Shown: positions 15,222 to 23,669, numbered from the stretch's first letter. The stretch is DNA of 40,336 nt from JAGXOF01 sp046545575 (GCA_046545575.1 JBKGZM010000012.1:1-40336); one strand, 5' to 3'. Numbers and translations: made by a program. Notes: a model not told the origin generated them from the letters alone.

Positions 15222-16235
15222 ATGAAAAGAAAGACAATAAAGGTACTATCTGTAGCGCTGACACTGGTTATGATGCTGACGCTTCTGGTCGGGTGTCAGC
15301 CAATAGAAGAAACGAGCACAGGCGCTCCGGAAACCCCGGGCCTGAGCGGCGCGCTCACCATCTTTCACGCCGGAAGCCTGACCGTGCCAGTGGATGAGCT
15401 AAGCAAAGCCTTCCGAGAAGAACATCCCGATGTTAAGTTCGAAACGGAAGCCGCCGGCAGCCGGACTACCGCCCGCAAGGTCAGCGAACTCGGCCGCGAG
15501 GCCGACCTGGTAATGTCCGCCGACTACACCGTCATAGACAACCTGTTGATTCCGGACTTCGCCGACTGGAATATCCGCTTCGCACGCAACACGATGGTCA
15601 TCGCCTACACAGACCAGTCCAAGTTCGCCGACGAGATCAACAGTAAGAACTGGTACGACGTACTCCTCCGCGAGGGTGTGGCCTATGGCCACTCCGAACC
15701 CGATGCTGACCCCTGCGGGTACCGTACTTTGATGGTCTGGCATCTGGCGGAGAAGTACTACGACGAGCCCGGACTATACAAAAAGCTGGACGAGAACTGC
15801 CCGCAAAAGAATGTGCGCCCCAAGGAGACGGACCTGATCGCCCTGATGCAGTCAGGTGACCTGGACTATGCCTTCAACTACCGTTCCATCGCCGTGCAGC
15901 ATGGTCTCAACTTTGTCGAGTTGCCCGAGGAGATCAACCTCAGCATGGTCAAGCATGCCGATTTCTACAGTGAAGCGAAAGTGCCCCTCAGCGGCTCGGA
16001 GCCAGGCAAGACCATCACTACAGAGGGCAAGCCCATCGTCTATGGCGTGACTATAGTCAACAACGCCCCTAATCCCGAACTGGCTATCGAGTTCGTTCAA
16101 TTCCTGCTCGGCCCTGAAGGTCAAGCTATTATGGAAGAGCAGGGCCAGCCACCCATCGTTCCGGCGGTCTCAGCCAATATGGACAAGCTTCCAGGCAAGA
16201 TAAAGGACATGGTCGAAGTAGCCTCGGGAAGCTAA
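15222..16235 (+). CDS. wtpA: Tungstate/molybdate-binding lipoprotein
   Basis: 337 aa solute-binding lipoprotein. The signal peptide ends in a lipobox LLVGC (Cys 25), followed by a Ser/Thr/Glu/Pro linker. The mature part matches the archaeal-type WtpA family: LTIFHAGSLTVPVDELSKAF, EAAGSRTTARKVSELGREADLVMSADY, GYRTLMVWHLAEKYY and DLDYAFNYRSIA. In WtpA, oxyanions are bound in an octahedral site with carboxylates; Glu and Asp candidates are present. The family prefers tungstate with very high affinity, though substrate here is inferred. The 114-base gap after wtpC holds a short GCGGT/ACCGC repeat and no gene. Confidence 0.88.
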   Translation: MKRKTIKVLSVALTLVMMLTLLVGCQPIEETSTGAPETPGLSGALTIFHAGSLTVPVDELSKAFREEHPDVKFETEAAGSRTTARKVSELGREADLVMSADYTVIDNLLIPDFADWNIRFARNTMVIAYTDQSKFADEINSKNWYDVLLREGVAYGHSEPDADPCGYRTLMVWHLAEKYYDEPGLYKKLDENCPQKNVRPKETDLIALMQSGDLDYAFNYRSIAVQHGLNFVELPEEINLSMVKHADFYSEAKVPLSGSEPGKTITTEGKPIVYGVTIVNNAPNPELAIEFVQFLLGPEGQAIMEEQGQPPIVPAVSANMDKLPGKIKDMVEVASGS

Positions 16236-16246
16236 TCGGGAATGCG

Positions 16247-16283
16247 CTGGGGTGGCATCCGCTTGCAGCGGATGCCACCCCAG
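16247..16283 (+). terminator. Perfect 17-bp hairpin after wtpA
   Basis: Arms 16247-16263 and 16267-16283 are perfectly complementary with a three-base loop TGC, 11 bases after the wtpA stop. No T-run follows, so it may stop transcription weakly or protect the 3' end of the wtp mRNA. Confidence 0.65.
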
Positions 16284-16295
16284 CTGCCACCCTGC

Positions 16296-16325
16296 TTGCC
16301 CCTTCATCTGAGCATTTGCTATACT
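16296..16325 (+). promoter_or_regulatory. gatB promoter
   Basis: TTGCCC (16296-16301), an 18-base spacer and TATACT (16320-16325). The transcript would start near 16332, giving a leader of about 20 bases with AAAGGGA as ribosome binding site. Confidence 0.5.
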
Positions 16326-16353
16326 AGCACGTGTTAGCAAAAGGGAAACGTCT

Positions 16354-17808
16354 ATGCAATTTGAAACCGTAATCGGACTGGAAGTTCATGCTCAGCTTCT
16401 GACCAGCAGCAAGATGTTCTGCCGCTGTAGCACAGATTATATCAATTCGCCTCCCAACAGCCATGTCTGTCCCGTTTGCCTGGGTATGCCAGGTGTTCTC
16501 CCGACGATCAACAGACAGGCAGTGGAATACACCATAATGACCGCTCTGGCCCTTAACTGCGACATTCCCAGCTCAACCAAATTCGACAGGAAGAATTATC
16601 CCTACCCCGACCTTATGAAAGGGTACCAGATTTCCCAATACGATATGCCCCTCTCGCGTAATGGCTGGCTGGAGATCGATATCACCGGAGAAAAGAAACG
16701 TATCGGTATTACCCGCGTTCACCTCGAGGAGGACGTTGCCAAGCTCCTGCATCAAACAGCTCCCTCGGGCGAGTCCTACAGTCTGATGGATGTCAACCGC
16801 GCCGGCGTTCCTCTAATGGAAATGGTAAGCGAACCCGATATCAACTCCCCGGAAGAGGCCCGGCTTTATCTGATAAATCTACACTCCATCCTCCGATACC
16901 TGGGAGTTTCAACCGCAAATATGGAGGACGGAAGCTTCCGCTGCGATGCCAATATCAGTCTGCGCTCTGGTGAAAAACCATACCCCAAGGTGGAAGTCAA
17001 GAACATGAACAGCTTCAAGGCGGTATACTCTGCTCTCAAATATGAACAGGAGAGGCAACAAAAGGTCATCGAGGAAGGCGGGCAGCTGGTCCAGGAAACG
17101 AGGGGGTGGGTTGAAGAAGAGGGGATTACGGTTTCGCAGAGGAGCAAGGAGTATGCACACGACTACCGCTATTTCCCCGAGCCTGACCTGCCGCCACTGA
17201 CCGTGGAGAGCGTGTGGGTCGAGGAGATAAGGTCCAAAATCCCTGAATTGCCCAATGCCAAACGGCAACGCTTCCAGTCGGAGTACGGCCTATCGGCATA
17301 TGATGCTGACCTTCTGACAAGTTCCAGGGAGTTCGCGGAGTATTTCGAGTCCTGCATCAAACTCGCCTCATCGGAGCAACTCTCAAACGGACGTGCCAAG
17401 GCAGTCGCCAACTGGATGTTGGGAGAGTTCCTCCGCATGCTCAATGTGCAGGGAATACGAATCACTGAATCCAGAGTAACCCCACAGCAGTTGATGGATA
17501 TGATGAACATGATCGATCAAGGAGCGTTGAACGTGACTCTGGCCAAGCAAGTGTTTGAGGATATGTTTACTACAGGGAAGACTCCCAAAGAGATAGTCGA
17601 TGAGAAAGGACTCACCCAAATCACCGGCGAGGACGAGATCGAGCCAATCATTGAACAGGTAATCCGTGACAACCCCAAGGCGGTAGAGGATATAAAGCAG
17701 GGCAAGAGTAAAGCGCTGAAGTTCCTGACAGGACAGGTGATGAAACAAACCAAGGGCCGGGCAAAACCGGAACTCGTAAATAAATTATTGGAGGAGAAGG
17801 TAAAATGA
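16354..17808 (+). CDS. gatB: Asp/Glu-tRNA(Asn/Gln) amidotransferase subunit B
   Basis: 484 aa kinase subunit of the GatCAB complex, which converts Glu-tRNA(Gln) and Asp-tRNA(Asn) to the amides. Motifs are ETVIGLEVHAQLLT at the N-terminus, a zinc-site set (MFCRCS near residue 22 and HVCPVCLGMPG near 37), KNYPYPDLMKGYQISQYDMP near 80-100, HLEEDVAKLLH, DVNRAGVPLMEMVSEPD, FRCDANISLR and KVEVKNMNSF. The C-terminal GatB_Yqey domain (about 330-484) binds tRNA. Length is normal. gatA and gatC are not in the window. It overlaps secG by four bases. Confidence 0.97.
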   Translation: MQFETVIGLEVHAQLLTSSKMFCRCSTDYINSPPNSHVCPVCLGMPGVLPTINRQAVEYTIMTALALNCDIPSSTKFDRKNYPYPDLMKGYQISQYDMPLSRNGWLEIDITGEKKRIGITRVHLEEDVAKLLHQTAPSGESYSLMDVNRAGVPLMEMVSEPDINSPEEARLYLINLHSILRYLGVSTANMEDGSFRCDANISLRSGEKPYPKVEVKNMNSFKAVYSALKYEQERQQKVIEEGGQLVQETRGWVEEEGITVSQRSKEYAHDYRYFPEPDLPPLTVESVWVEEIRSKIPELPNAKRQRFQSEYGLSAYDADLLTSSREFAEYFESCIKLASSEQLSNGRAKAVANWMLGEFLRMLNVQGIRITESRVTPQQLMDMMNMIDQGALNVTLAKQVFEDMFTTGKTPKEIVDEKGLTQITGEDEIEPIIEQVIRDNPKAVEDIKQGKSKALKFLTGQVMKQTKGRAKPELVNKLLEEKVK

Positions 17809-18026
17809 CCGGTATTTATGCTGCTGAGATTATTATTTCTTTGGTCCTTATCGGTATTGTCCTACTTCAGGCAAAGGGCGCACACGGGGCGCGAGGACTT
17901 TTCGGAGGAACCGAAAGCGGAGGATTCCGCACAAGGCGAGGTCTGGAACAAACCATTTTCAGACTGACCATCATCCTAGCAGTTCTCTACGTGGCAGTAT
18001 CAACCGTAAGCACTAGTATGGGGTAA
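17805..18026 (+). CDS. secG: Preprotein translocase subunit SecG
   Basis: 73 aa with two membrane segments (about 4-22 and 50-70) and the loop typical of SecG: LVLIGIVLLQAKGAHGARGLFGGTE. It is the small stabilising subunit of the SecYEG channel. Its start overlaps the gatB stop by four bases (ATGA), so the two are coupled. Another translocase-associated gene, yajC, lies 1.9 kb downstream. Confidence 0.9.
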   Translation: MTGIYAAEIIISLVLIGIVLLQAKGAHGARGLFGGTESGGFRTRRGLEQTIFRLTIILAVLYVAVSTVSTSMG

Positions 18027-18052
18027 ACTTAGTTGGTATTTGACAAACGATA

Positions 18053-18097
18053 CACTCAAGGATCCCAGCAAACCCAACAAGCCCAATGAACTCGAGT
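18053..18097 (+). repeat. Degenerate 9-nt periodic repeat, five units
   Basis: Units CACTCAAGG, ATCCCAGCA, AACCCAACA, AGCCCAATG and AACTCGAGT. The fourth unit contains the ATG start of the next gene, so the tract reaches into its first codons. Confidence 0.65.
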
Positions 18098-18859
18098 CCC
18101 GTTATCACCCTCACAACCGACTTTGGCACGCGCGACCCCTATGTGCCTGCCATGAAAGGGGTTATCCTCAACATCAACCCCGATGTCACAATCGTCGATA
18201 TCTCCCACGATATCGAACCCCAAAATACGTATGAGGCTGCCTATATCCTGGACAGAGCACGGCGCTATTTCCCGGACGGCACTACCCATATTGTGGTGGT
18301 CGACCCTGGCGTAGGTACCGGGAGAAATGCACTGGCCGTGAAGGTAGGCAGAGCATTTTTCATCGCCCCCGACAACGGCGTCCTGACTTATGTAGTCGAA
18401 AAGCCATTCGAAGCTGTAAGTATCACCAACCCACAATTCTGGAATCATCCCGTGAGCTCCACATTCCACGGACGTGACATCTTCGCACCTGTGGCAGCAC
18501 ATCTTTCCCTGAGGATCCCAATTTCCGAATTCGGGGAACCTGTAACGTCATTGTTAACACTACCCCGCACCAAACCCTGTAGCGAGGCAGATGGTTCCCT
18601 CGTCGGACATGTGATCCACATTGACCGTTTTGGAAACGCAATTACCGATATAAGCCGCGATGATATCCCTGAAAATCCCGTAATACACATCAAAAATCAC
18701 TCCATAGAAGGGCTAAGTTCTTCCTATGCCGAAGGGAATGAACTGCTGGCTCTCATCGGCAGCGATGGAAAGCTCGAGATAGCTGTGAAAAACGGCAATG
18801 CCGCGGAGAGTTTGAACTTGAGACTGGGAGATGAGATAATAGTGAGAAGGAATCCATAG
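18086..18859 (+). CDS. SAM hydroxide adenosyltransferase (DUF62 family)
   Basis: 257 aa. Members of this family hydrolyse S-adenosylmethionine to adenosine and methionine and are relatives of fluorinase and chlorinase. Hallmarks are ITLTTDFGTRDPYV at the N-terminus (catalytic Asp), VVVDPGVGT near residue 72, FFIAPDNGVLTYV near 90, FHGRDIFAPVAAHLS near 127, and the C-terminal IDRFGNAITDIS near 182 with the adenine-binding loop. There is no chlorinase-type insertion that I can see. ATG 18086 has no clear Shine-Dalgarno and lies within the 9-nt repeat. Confidence 0.9.
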   Translation: MNSSPVITLTTDFGTRDPYVPAMKGVILNINPDVTIVDISHDIEPQNTYEAAYILDRARRYFPDGTTHIVVVDPGVGTGRNALAVKVGRAFFIAPDNGVLTYVVEKPFEAVSITNPQFWNHPVSSTFHGRDIFAPVAAHLSLRIPISEFGEPVTSLLTLPRTKPCSEADGSLVGHVIHIDRFGNAITDISRDDIPENPVIHIKNHSIEGLSSSYAEGNELLALIGSDGKLEIAVKNGNAAESLNLRLGDEIIVRRNP

Positions 18860-18902
18860 GAGCAATCTCCACTCCTGATACGAATGACCCTGGAGGAGAA
18901 AG

Positions 18903-19808
18903 ATAGGTAAACTGAAAACCTGGCTAGCGGAAACAAGACCGCAGTTCCTGTTGCTTGTGCCGGTCTGCGTCTTTACGGGAATAGCCGCTTCCCTCTACGA
19001 CGGCATTCCGCTAAATGTGCTGCACCTTGTGCTGGCCTTTATCGGAGCTCTATGTGCCCATATAGGCGTCAATGTGCTTAACGACTACTTTGACTACAAA
19101 AGCGGTATAGATCTCAAGACCATGCGAACCCCGTTCAGCGGCGGCAGCGGAATACTGCCCGCAGCTTCGATGAAACCCCGCCACGTGCTTCTTCTGGGAC
19201 TTAGCAATCTAGCGATCGTGCTGTTCATCGGCATATACTTTATCACAGTGTATAAATGGGCGATTCTGCCAATCGGGCTAGCCGGCATCTTGATCATCTA
19301 TCTATACACTCCTTACCTTACGAAGCTGTCTTATGTAACTGAATTCGTCGGCCCTGGCCTTGGCTTCGGACTTATGGTGCTGGGTACGTACTTTACCCAG
19401 TCGGGGACATACAGCGCTTCAGCACTGATAGTAAGCCTTGTAGCCGGACTCCTCATCGCCAACCTACTGCTTCTAAATGAATTCCCCGACGTGGAAGCTG
19501 ACAGGAGCGTGGGGAGAAAGCACCTCCCGATAATCCTCGGAACCGGCGCAGCGGCCATGATATATTGCGTGATAGCTATTCTGGCCTATATTGCGATCAT
19601 CGCAGGGGTAGTAGCGAATATACTGCCACCCCTGGCATTACTCGGTTTGTTGACGGTACCACTGGGGGTAAAGGCCATGAAAAGCGCGCTTAAAAATCAC
19701 AACCACATAAAGAGTTTGCTCCCGGCTTTGGGGACGAATGTCCTCGTTGTATTGTTAACACCGCTACTTATGTCAATCGGGGTTTTGGTGGGATATTTAG
19801 TCGGATAG
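18903..19808 (+). CDS. UbiA/MenA-family prenyltransferase, apparent ATA start
   Basis: 301 aa from codon ATA 18903, or 285 aa from TTG 18951. An integral membrane enzyme with about eight membrane segments that attaches a polyprenyl chain to an aromatic acceptor. The first Asp motif is NVLNDYFDYKSGID (near residue 60) and the second LLLNEFPDVEADRSVGRKHLP (near 185). It most resembles MenA-type 1,4-dihydroxy-2-naphthoate prenyltransferases. The usual N-terminus (KLKTWLAETRPQFLLLVPV) lies before TTG 18951. A Shine-Dalgarno GGAGGAG (18892-18898) is placed ideally for ATA 18903, and an in-frame stop lies at 18885. A non-ATG start or a base error is therefore likely. Confidence 0.85.
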   Translation: MGKLKTWLAETRPQFLLLVPVCVFTGIAASLYDGIPLNVLHLVLAFIGALCAHIGVNVLNDYFDYKSGIDLKTMRTPFSGGSGILPAASMKPRHVLLLGLSNLAIVLFIGIYFITVYKWAILPIGLAGILIIYLYTPYLTKLSYVTEFVGPGLGFGLMVLGTYFTQSGTYSASALIVSLVAGLLIANLLLLNEFPDVEADRSVGRKHLPIILGTGAAAMIYCVIAILAYIAIIAGVVANILPPLALLGLLTVPLGVKAMKSALKNHNHIKSLLPALGTNVLVVLLTPLLMSIGVLVGYLVG

Positions 19809-19913
19809 CTCCCGCCCACCTAGGAAAGTCAGCGATATTATGATAAACTCTTGACGTGGTAGGTTAGACCTGAAAAAGCACTTTCCAAGTAAGCACTACT
19901 CAAGGAGGCAAGA

Positions 19914-20303
19914 ATGAGAGGAATCGGAAAGTACATGGCATATGGCATCTCGCTTTTAGCGGTGATGTCCATAATCCTGCTGGGAGGGTGTACTGGTACT
20001 GAACCAACAGACTCAGAAGGCGGAAGCAGTGGTTTTATAACCATGATCATCTTCCTCGTGCTGATTTTCGCGGTGATGTACTTCTTAATGATCCGCCCAC
20101 AGCGCAAGAAACAGAGTCAACATTCACAGCTAATCCAGGAGTTGCAAAGAGGCGATAAAGTCATCACGGCAGGGGGAATCTACGGCGAAGTCGATTCCGT
20201 CACTGAGAACGAAGTGGTTCTGAAGGTAGAAGACGGGAACAAACTGAGGTTCCTGAAGAACAGTGTTGTAGGCAAACAGGAGACAGAAGAACCAGGATCA
20301 TAA
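19914..20303 (+). CDS. yajC: YajC family translocase-associated protein with lipobox-like N-terminus
   Basis: 129 aa. The C-terminal two thirds are YajC: a membrane segment (about 42-60), then YFLMIRPQRKKQSQH and ELQRGDKVITAGGIYGEVDSVTENEVVLKVEDGNKLRFLKNSV. YajC associates with SecDF-YidC. Unusually, an extra N-terminal hydrophobic stretch (about 10-25) ends in LLGGC, a lipobox, followed by a Ser/Gly-rich linker. The protein may thus be a lipoprotein or have two membrane passes. AAGGAGG precedes ATG 19914. It is followed by a palindromic terminator. Confidence 0.85.
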   Translation: MRGIGKYMAYGISLLAVMSIILLGGCTGTEPTDSEGGSSGFITMIIFLVLIFAVMYFLMIRPQRKKQSQHSQLIQELQRGDKVITAGGIYGEVDSVTENEVVLKVEDGNKLRFLKNSVVGKQETEEPGS

Positions 20304-20337
20304 TCTTTCTAAGTGATCAGCAACACGTGGGCAATTC

Positions 20338-20381
20338 AGCGAGACCGATGTTCGGCTTTAAAGCCGAACATCGGTCTCGCT
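20338..20381. terminator. 44-bp perfect palindrome, bidirectional terminator
   Basis: A perfect inverted repeat with arms of 22 bases centred at 20359/20360, between the convergent yajC (+) and the chagasin-domain lipoprotein gene (-). It can fold equally in both transcripts; no strong T-run follows on either side. Confidence 0.75.
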
Positions 20382-20389
20382 TCTACACT

Positions 20390-21157
20390 CTACTTTACCA
20401 CTACCGTCAGCACAAACGTCTTAGCTGGATCTGCGTCTTCCTCCCACGGTCGGCAATATTTCATGGAGATATTAGCCGTGCCCTCATCAAGGGCTTTGAA
20501 GGTCCAGATTTCCTTGCCCGGAGCGCCTACCACCTGCTCATCTCCCTCAGGTTCCACATACTCATCTGTCTTCTTTTCCACTACATCTGGGTCCGTTATC
20601 TCAGCCAGCTGCCACTGAAAGCCCGTTGAGGCATTGGACTCCAGGGTTACTTCCAAAAGCTCCCCAACATTGAGCTCAACCTGCTCGTTGTTGTATGATG
20701 CGTTGACACTCACCGCTGGCGCCTCCGATGTCCCTTCACTCTCAGTGCTTCCCTGCTCATCAAGCATCTTCTGGTTTATCATGTCCCACTTTCCGTCCAA
20801 AACAGCGGTTTTCACCTCCCCGCGTTCAACGTTTACCGTCGCTTCATGAGGAGTTATAGCCTGGGTAACCATTTTCCCGGTCCTGTCTCCATAGCCGCCA
20901 TGCCTGCAATCGAAGTGAAAGACAAATCCCCAGGCATGCTCGATATCGGGGTACAGGGTCTCCACGAGCTCAAGGGTGTCCTCCATGCCATCGAAAGCAA
21001 AAGTGGGGCTATTTCGTACAAATTCCTCTGCAACTTCCCGGCTCTCCTCCTGTGTCACCTCCGGCGACGCCGACTGTTGGGGCGGAACACATGCAAGAGA
21101 GAGCATCACCACCAGAACGAGCGCAGCAACCCCGAAAAGCGTTTTAAATTTGACCAT
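20390..21157 (-). CDS. Lipoprotein with chagasin-type (I42) protease inhibitor domain
   Basis: 255 aa exported lipoprotein. The signal peptide has a lipobox near residue 22 (MLSLAC). The middle (about 30-140) is an uncharacterised domain (EEFVRNSPTFAFDGMEDTL, then GYGDRTGKMVTQAITPHEA). The C-terminal 100 residues match the chagasin/I42 family of cysteine-protease inhibitors: the NxTGFxW motif as NASTGFQWQL, and the later GAPGKEIWTFKAL...SMKYCRPWE. ATG 21157 follows GGAGGGAACAG; an upstream in-frame ATG at 21217 is not favoured. It ends the minus-strand cluster after pckA. Confidence 0.8.
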   Translation of the reverse strand: MVKFKTLFGVAALVLVVMLSLACVPPQQSASPEVTQEESREVAEEFVRNSPTFAFDGMEDTLELVETLYPDIEHAWGFVFHFDCRHGGYGDRTGKMVTQAITPHEATVNVERGEVKTAVLDGKWDMINQKMLDEQGSTESEGTSEAPAVSVNASYNNEQVELNVGELLEVTLESNASTGFQWQLAEITDPDVVEKKTDEYVEPEGDEQVVGAPGKEIWTFKALDEGTANISMKYCRPWEEDADPAKTFVLTVVVK

Positions 21158-21218
21158 CTGTTCCCTCCTTTTTTCTTTTCTATTACATAGACGCATGATC
21201 AGAAGGAAAGCGCTCACC

Positions 21219-21560
21219 TTAATCCTGCTCCTTTTTCTTCTCTGCTTTCGCAGCGGCCTTTGCCCTCTTCTTCTCCACCTTCAATCGTTCTTTCTCACTC
21301 TTGGCATCAAGTTCTTGCTTCTGGTAATCCTCGTGAGAAGAGCCAGTCCCGCTCTCTGATTCCGCCAATGCCTTTCGATACTTGTACGTAAAGAACAAAG
21401 CGACCAGTATGTATAGAATTAGCACCCCGGCGACTGGCAACAAGGCCCATCGCGGAACCCAGGGAATAAAGTAAAGGATAGCCAGCAGCACGGAAAGAAG
21501 TCCGAGCCCTGCCCACGCATGATGACGCCACAGATGATACTTGCTCTTTTCTTCCACCAT
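21219..21560 (-). CDS. Small membrane protein with charged C-terminal tail
   Basis: 113 aa, not recognised as a named family. Two membrane segments (about 15-32 and 38-58) are followed by a long Lys/Glu/Ala-rich helical tail (about 75-113) likely to be cytoplasmic coiled coil. It starts 12 bases after the pckA stop and ends 61 bases before the lipoprotein start, so it belongs to the same minus-strand unit. Confidence 0.7.
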   Translation of the reverse strand: MVEEKSKYHLWRHHAWAGLGLLSVLLAILYFIPWVPRWALLPVAGVLILYILVALFFTYKYRKALAESESGTGSSHEDYQKQELDAKSEKERLKVEKKRAKAAAKAEKKKEQD

Positions 21561-21572
21561 GGCTAATAACTG

Positions 21573-23072
21573 TTAATCTCTCAGTACGTTCAAAATATCT
21601 TCGTCAAGCGACTCAAACTGTAAAAGCCAGTCACGTCTTTCCTTCTTCAAATCGGAAGAGAGCTTCTCCATCTGATCCTCGCTGTAGTAGTTTTTAGGAT
21701 CAAAGCGGTCAACATCCATCCCCGGGATTTCCGTCGGCACATCATATCCCCAGAAGTCATCCCTCTGCCATTTAATCTCGTCCCTGGCGATCATCTCCAT
21801 TACCTTTGCCGAGTGTTTCACCATTATCTTCTGCCCCCTCGCCCCTCCCCCCACACTACCCGTGTTGAGGATGAAACATTCGATGTGCGGATTCTGCCTC
21901 AGAATCTCCAGAAAGATGTTGCCCTCATCCGAGTGAGATCCCACAATAAACGGGTTGGTCCCAACCACCCTTATCGACTTGCCGGCCTGGTCCGGGTCGC
22001 CGGCGGAGGTCTCCACCGATTCCCCGAGCATAAACGCCGCCGCACCCCACTCCGGCGTAAGCCGGACAACCGGAGGTTGGATATCCTCTCTCCTCGTAAT
22101 GAATAGTATGGCGTCAACATGCCCCATATCTACTTGATTATCCGTAAAAGCGATATCCTTTCTCTTCACCATCGCCCGGCCATTGGATGTCAGGCTGGTA
22201 TCCGAGAAATCCACCTTGCCTGTTTGCGGTGCCACTGTGACATTCTCCAGTATAGCTCTGGGACTCAAAGCAGCGGCATAAAGCAATGGCTGTGAACTGG
22301 GTTCCAGCCCATCCGTCTTTATGTAGAACGAGTCCTCGGTCCCCACCCCAGTGGCGTCTTTCTTGAGAATGACAACGTCGTCCTGGCGAATGACAACCGA
22401 CTCGGGGAAGCCCAACCAATGCGAATGGCACGATAGGGTGGTCTTACCTGTGCCACTCAGGCCGAACAGCAGGAATCCAAAGTCCTTTAGCTTGCCTTCT
22501 CTCTTCACCTTCAGGATCTTCCCCGCTGCATGCAGCCCGAGATTCCCTTCCTTCTTCGCCCAGTACATGACCTGCCGCAGCATCGCCTTCTTCTGCTCCC
22601 CTTTGTAATCGCTCCCGAGGACGATGGTCAAACCCATCTCAGGGAATACCAGGACCTTCTTCTCTCTCCACTCGGGCACGGCGATGGTCACGAAATCGGG
22701 TTCGCGGCCCTCCGGCGGGAACAGAGTGTTGCCCCACATAAGCGGCAACCTGGCATATTCAGATGTCACATAGAGCCGGCACGCTTTCTTGAACTCCGGT
22801 TCCATACACATGGTCCTGTCCAGCATTATCATTTCTTTGCCTTTGAGGTAGGCCAAAACCTCATCGATGAGCTCCTGATCTTCCTGATCAGGATCGCCCA
22901 TTATCACTTCGGTCAGCTTCGCCATGCGGTTGCGCACCTGGCTTACTACGGAGAGATTGCCAAACTCAGTGACGATCCCACCTTGCAGAAGAGACCATTC
23001 CCTGAGGGTCTCATCCGAAGGATTATCGATTATCTTCTCGGGCACAAACTGCTTGCCCAACACTGTATTCAT
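21573..23072 (-). CDS. pckA: ATP-dependent phosphoenolpyruvate carboxykinase
   Basis: 499 aa. It interconverts oxaloacetate + ATP and phosphoenolpyruvate + CO2. The kinase loop reads LLFGLSGTGKTTLS (near residue 204). Also present are IRQDDVVIL (metal-binding Asp), EDSFYIKTDGLEP near 245, AILFITRREDIQPPVVRLT near 320, and GAAAFMLGESVETSAGDPDQAGKSIRV near 340, all of the ATP-type enzyme. It is slightly shorter than the usual 520-540 aa, with a compact N-terminal domain. It lies 16 bases downstream of the thioredoxin gene, so it is probably co-transcribed. Confidence 0.92.
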   Translation of the reverse strand: MNTVLGKQFVPEKIIDNPSDETLREWSLLQGGIVTEFGNLSVVSQVRNRMAKLTEVIMGDPDQEDQELIDEVLAYLKGKEMIMLDRTMCMEPEFKKACRLYVTSEYARLPLMWGNTLFPPEGREPDFVTIAVPEWREKKVLVFPEMGLTIVLGSDYKGEQKKAMLRQVMYWAKKEGNLGLHAAGKILKVKREGKLKDFGFLLFGLSGTGKTTLSCHSHWLGFPESVVIRQDDVVILKKDATGVGTEDSFYIKTDGLEPSSQPLLYAAALSPRAILENVTVAPQTGKVDFSDTSLTSNGRAMVKRKDIAFTDNQVDMGHVDAILFITRREDIQPPVVRLTPEWGAAAFMLGESVETSAGDPDQAGKSIRVVGTNPFIVGSHSDEGNIFLEILRQNPHIECFILNTGSVGGGARGQKIMVKHSAKVMEMIARDEIKWQRDDFWGYDVPTEIPGMDVDRFDPKNYYSEDQMEKLSSDLKKERRDWLLQFESLDEDILNVLRD

Positions 23073-23088
23073 GCTTTACTCCCTCTCT

Positions 23089-23646
23089 TCATATCATTGA
23101 TTCCAACTTCGATCGAAGCGCATCCTCAGAAACCGCCCCAACACTCTGGTCGACCGCTTCACCATCCTTGAAAAAGATCAGGAGTGGTATGCTCATGACC
23201 TGAAAACGCTCGGCTGTCTGACGGTTCTCATCGACATTTATCTTGCAGAATTTGATGCTCCCCTGATACTCGTTTGCCAGTTTCTCCGTTATCGGCGCAA
23301 TCGTGCGGCATGGCCCACACCACGGAGCCCAGAAGTCCACTACCACGGGCACGCTGCTTTGCAGCACTTCCTGTTGAAACGTACTGTCAGTGACCTCTAC
23401 AACCCCCGCGGATTGTTCGTCCTTGACCTTAATCCGAATCAATATATCGCCCTGACGTCCGTCGGTCACCTGCAAAGCATTTGTCAACTTGACCGTGTTG
23501 CCGGTTTTTACCCCTGCAGGAATGTTCACCTCAAGCTTCTTACCATTCCTGGACAGTAGCTTCCTGGTTCCTAGTTCAGCCTCTTCCGCCCCAATGCTGA
23601 GTTCATATGTCACAGAGGTTGTTGCCTGGTCCTGGGATTCGACCAT
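23089..23646 (-). CDS. Thioredoxin fused to an N-terminal DnaJ C-terminal-type domain
   Basis: 185 aa. Residues about 10-75 resemble the substrate-binding C-terminal domain of DnaJ: VTYELSIGAEEAELGTRKLL, KKLEVNIPAGVKTGNTVKL and GDILIRIKV. Residues 85-185 form a thioredoxin with the active site WCGPC (WAPWCGPCR), the cis-Pro in SIPLLIFFKDG, and normal length. The protein probably reduces disulfides of client proteins held by the chaperone-like part; that is inference. ATG 23646 follows GGGAGGTG. The frame extends to TTG 23667 without support. pckA follows 16 bases later. Confidence 0.9.
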   Translation of the reverse strand: MVESQDQATTSVTYELSIGAEEAELGTRKLLSRNGKKLEVNIPAGVKTGNTVKLTNALQVTDGRQGDILIRIKVKDEQSAGVVEVTDSTFQQEVLQSSVPVVVDFWAPWCGPCRTIAPITEKLANEYQGSIKFCKINVDENRQTAERFQVMSIPLLIFFKDGEAVDQSVGAVSEDALRSKLESMI

Positions 23647-23669
23647 GTGAATACACCTCCCTATCAAGA

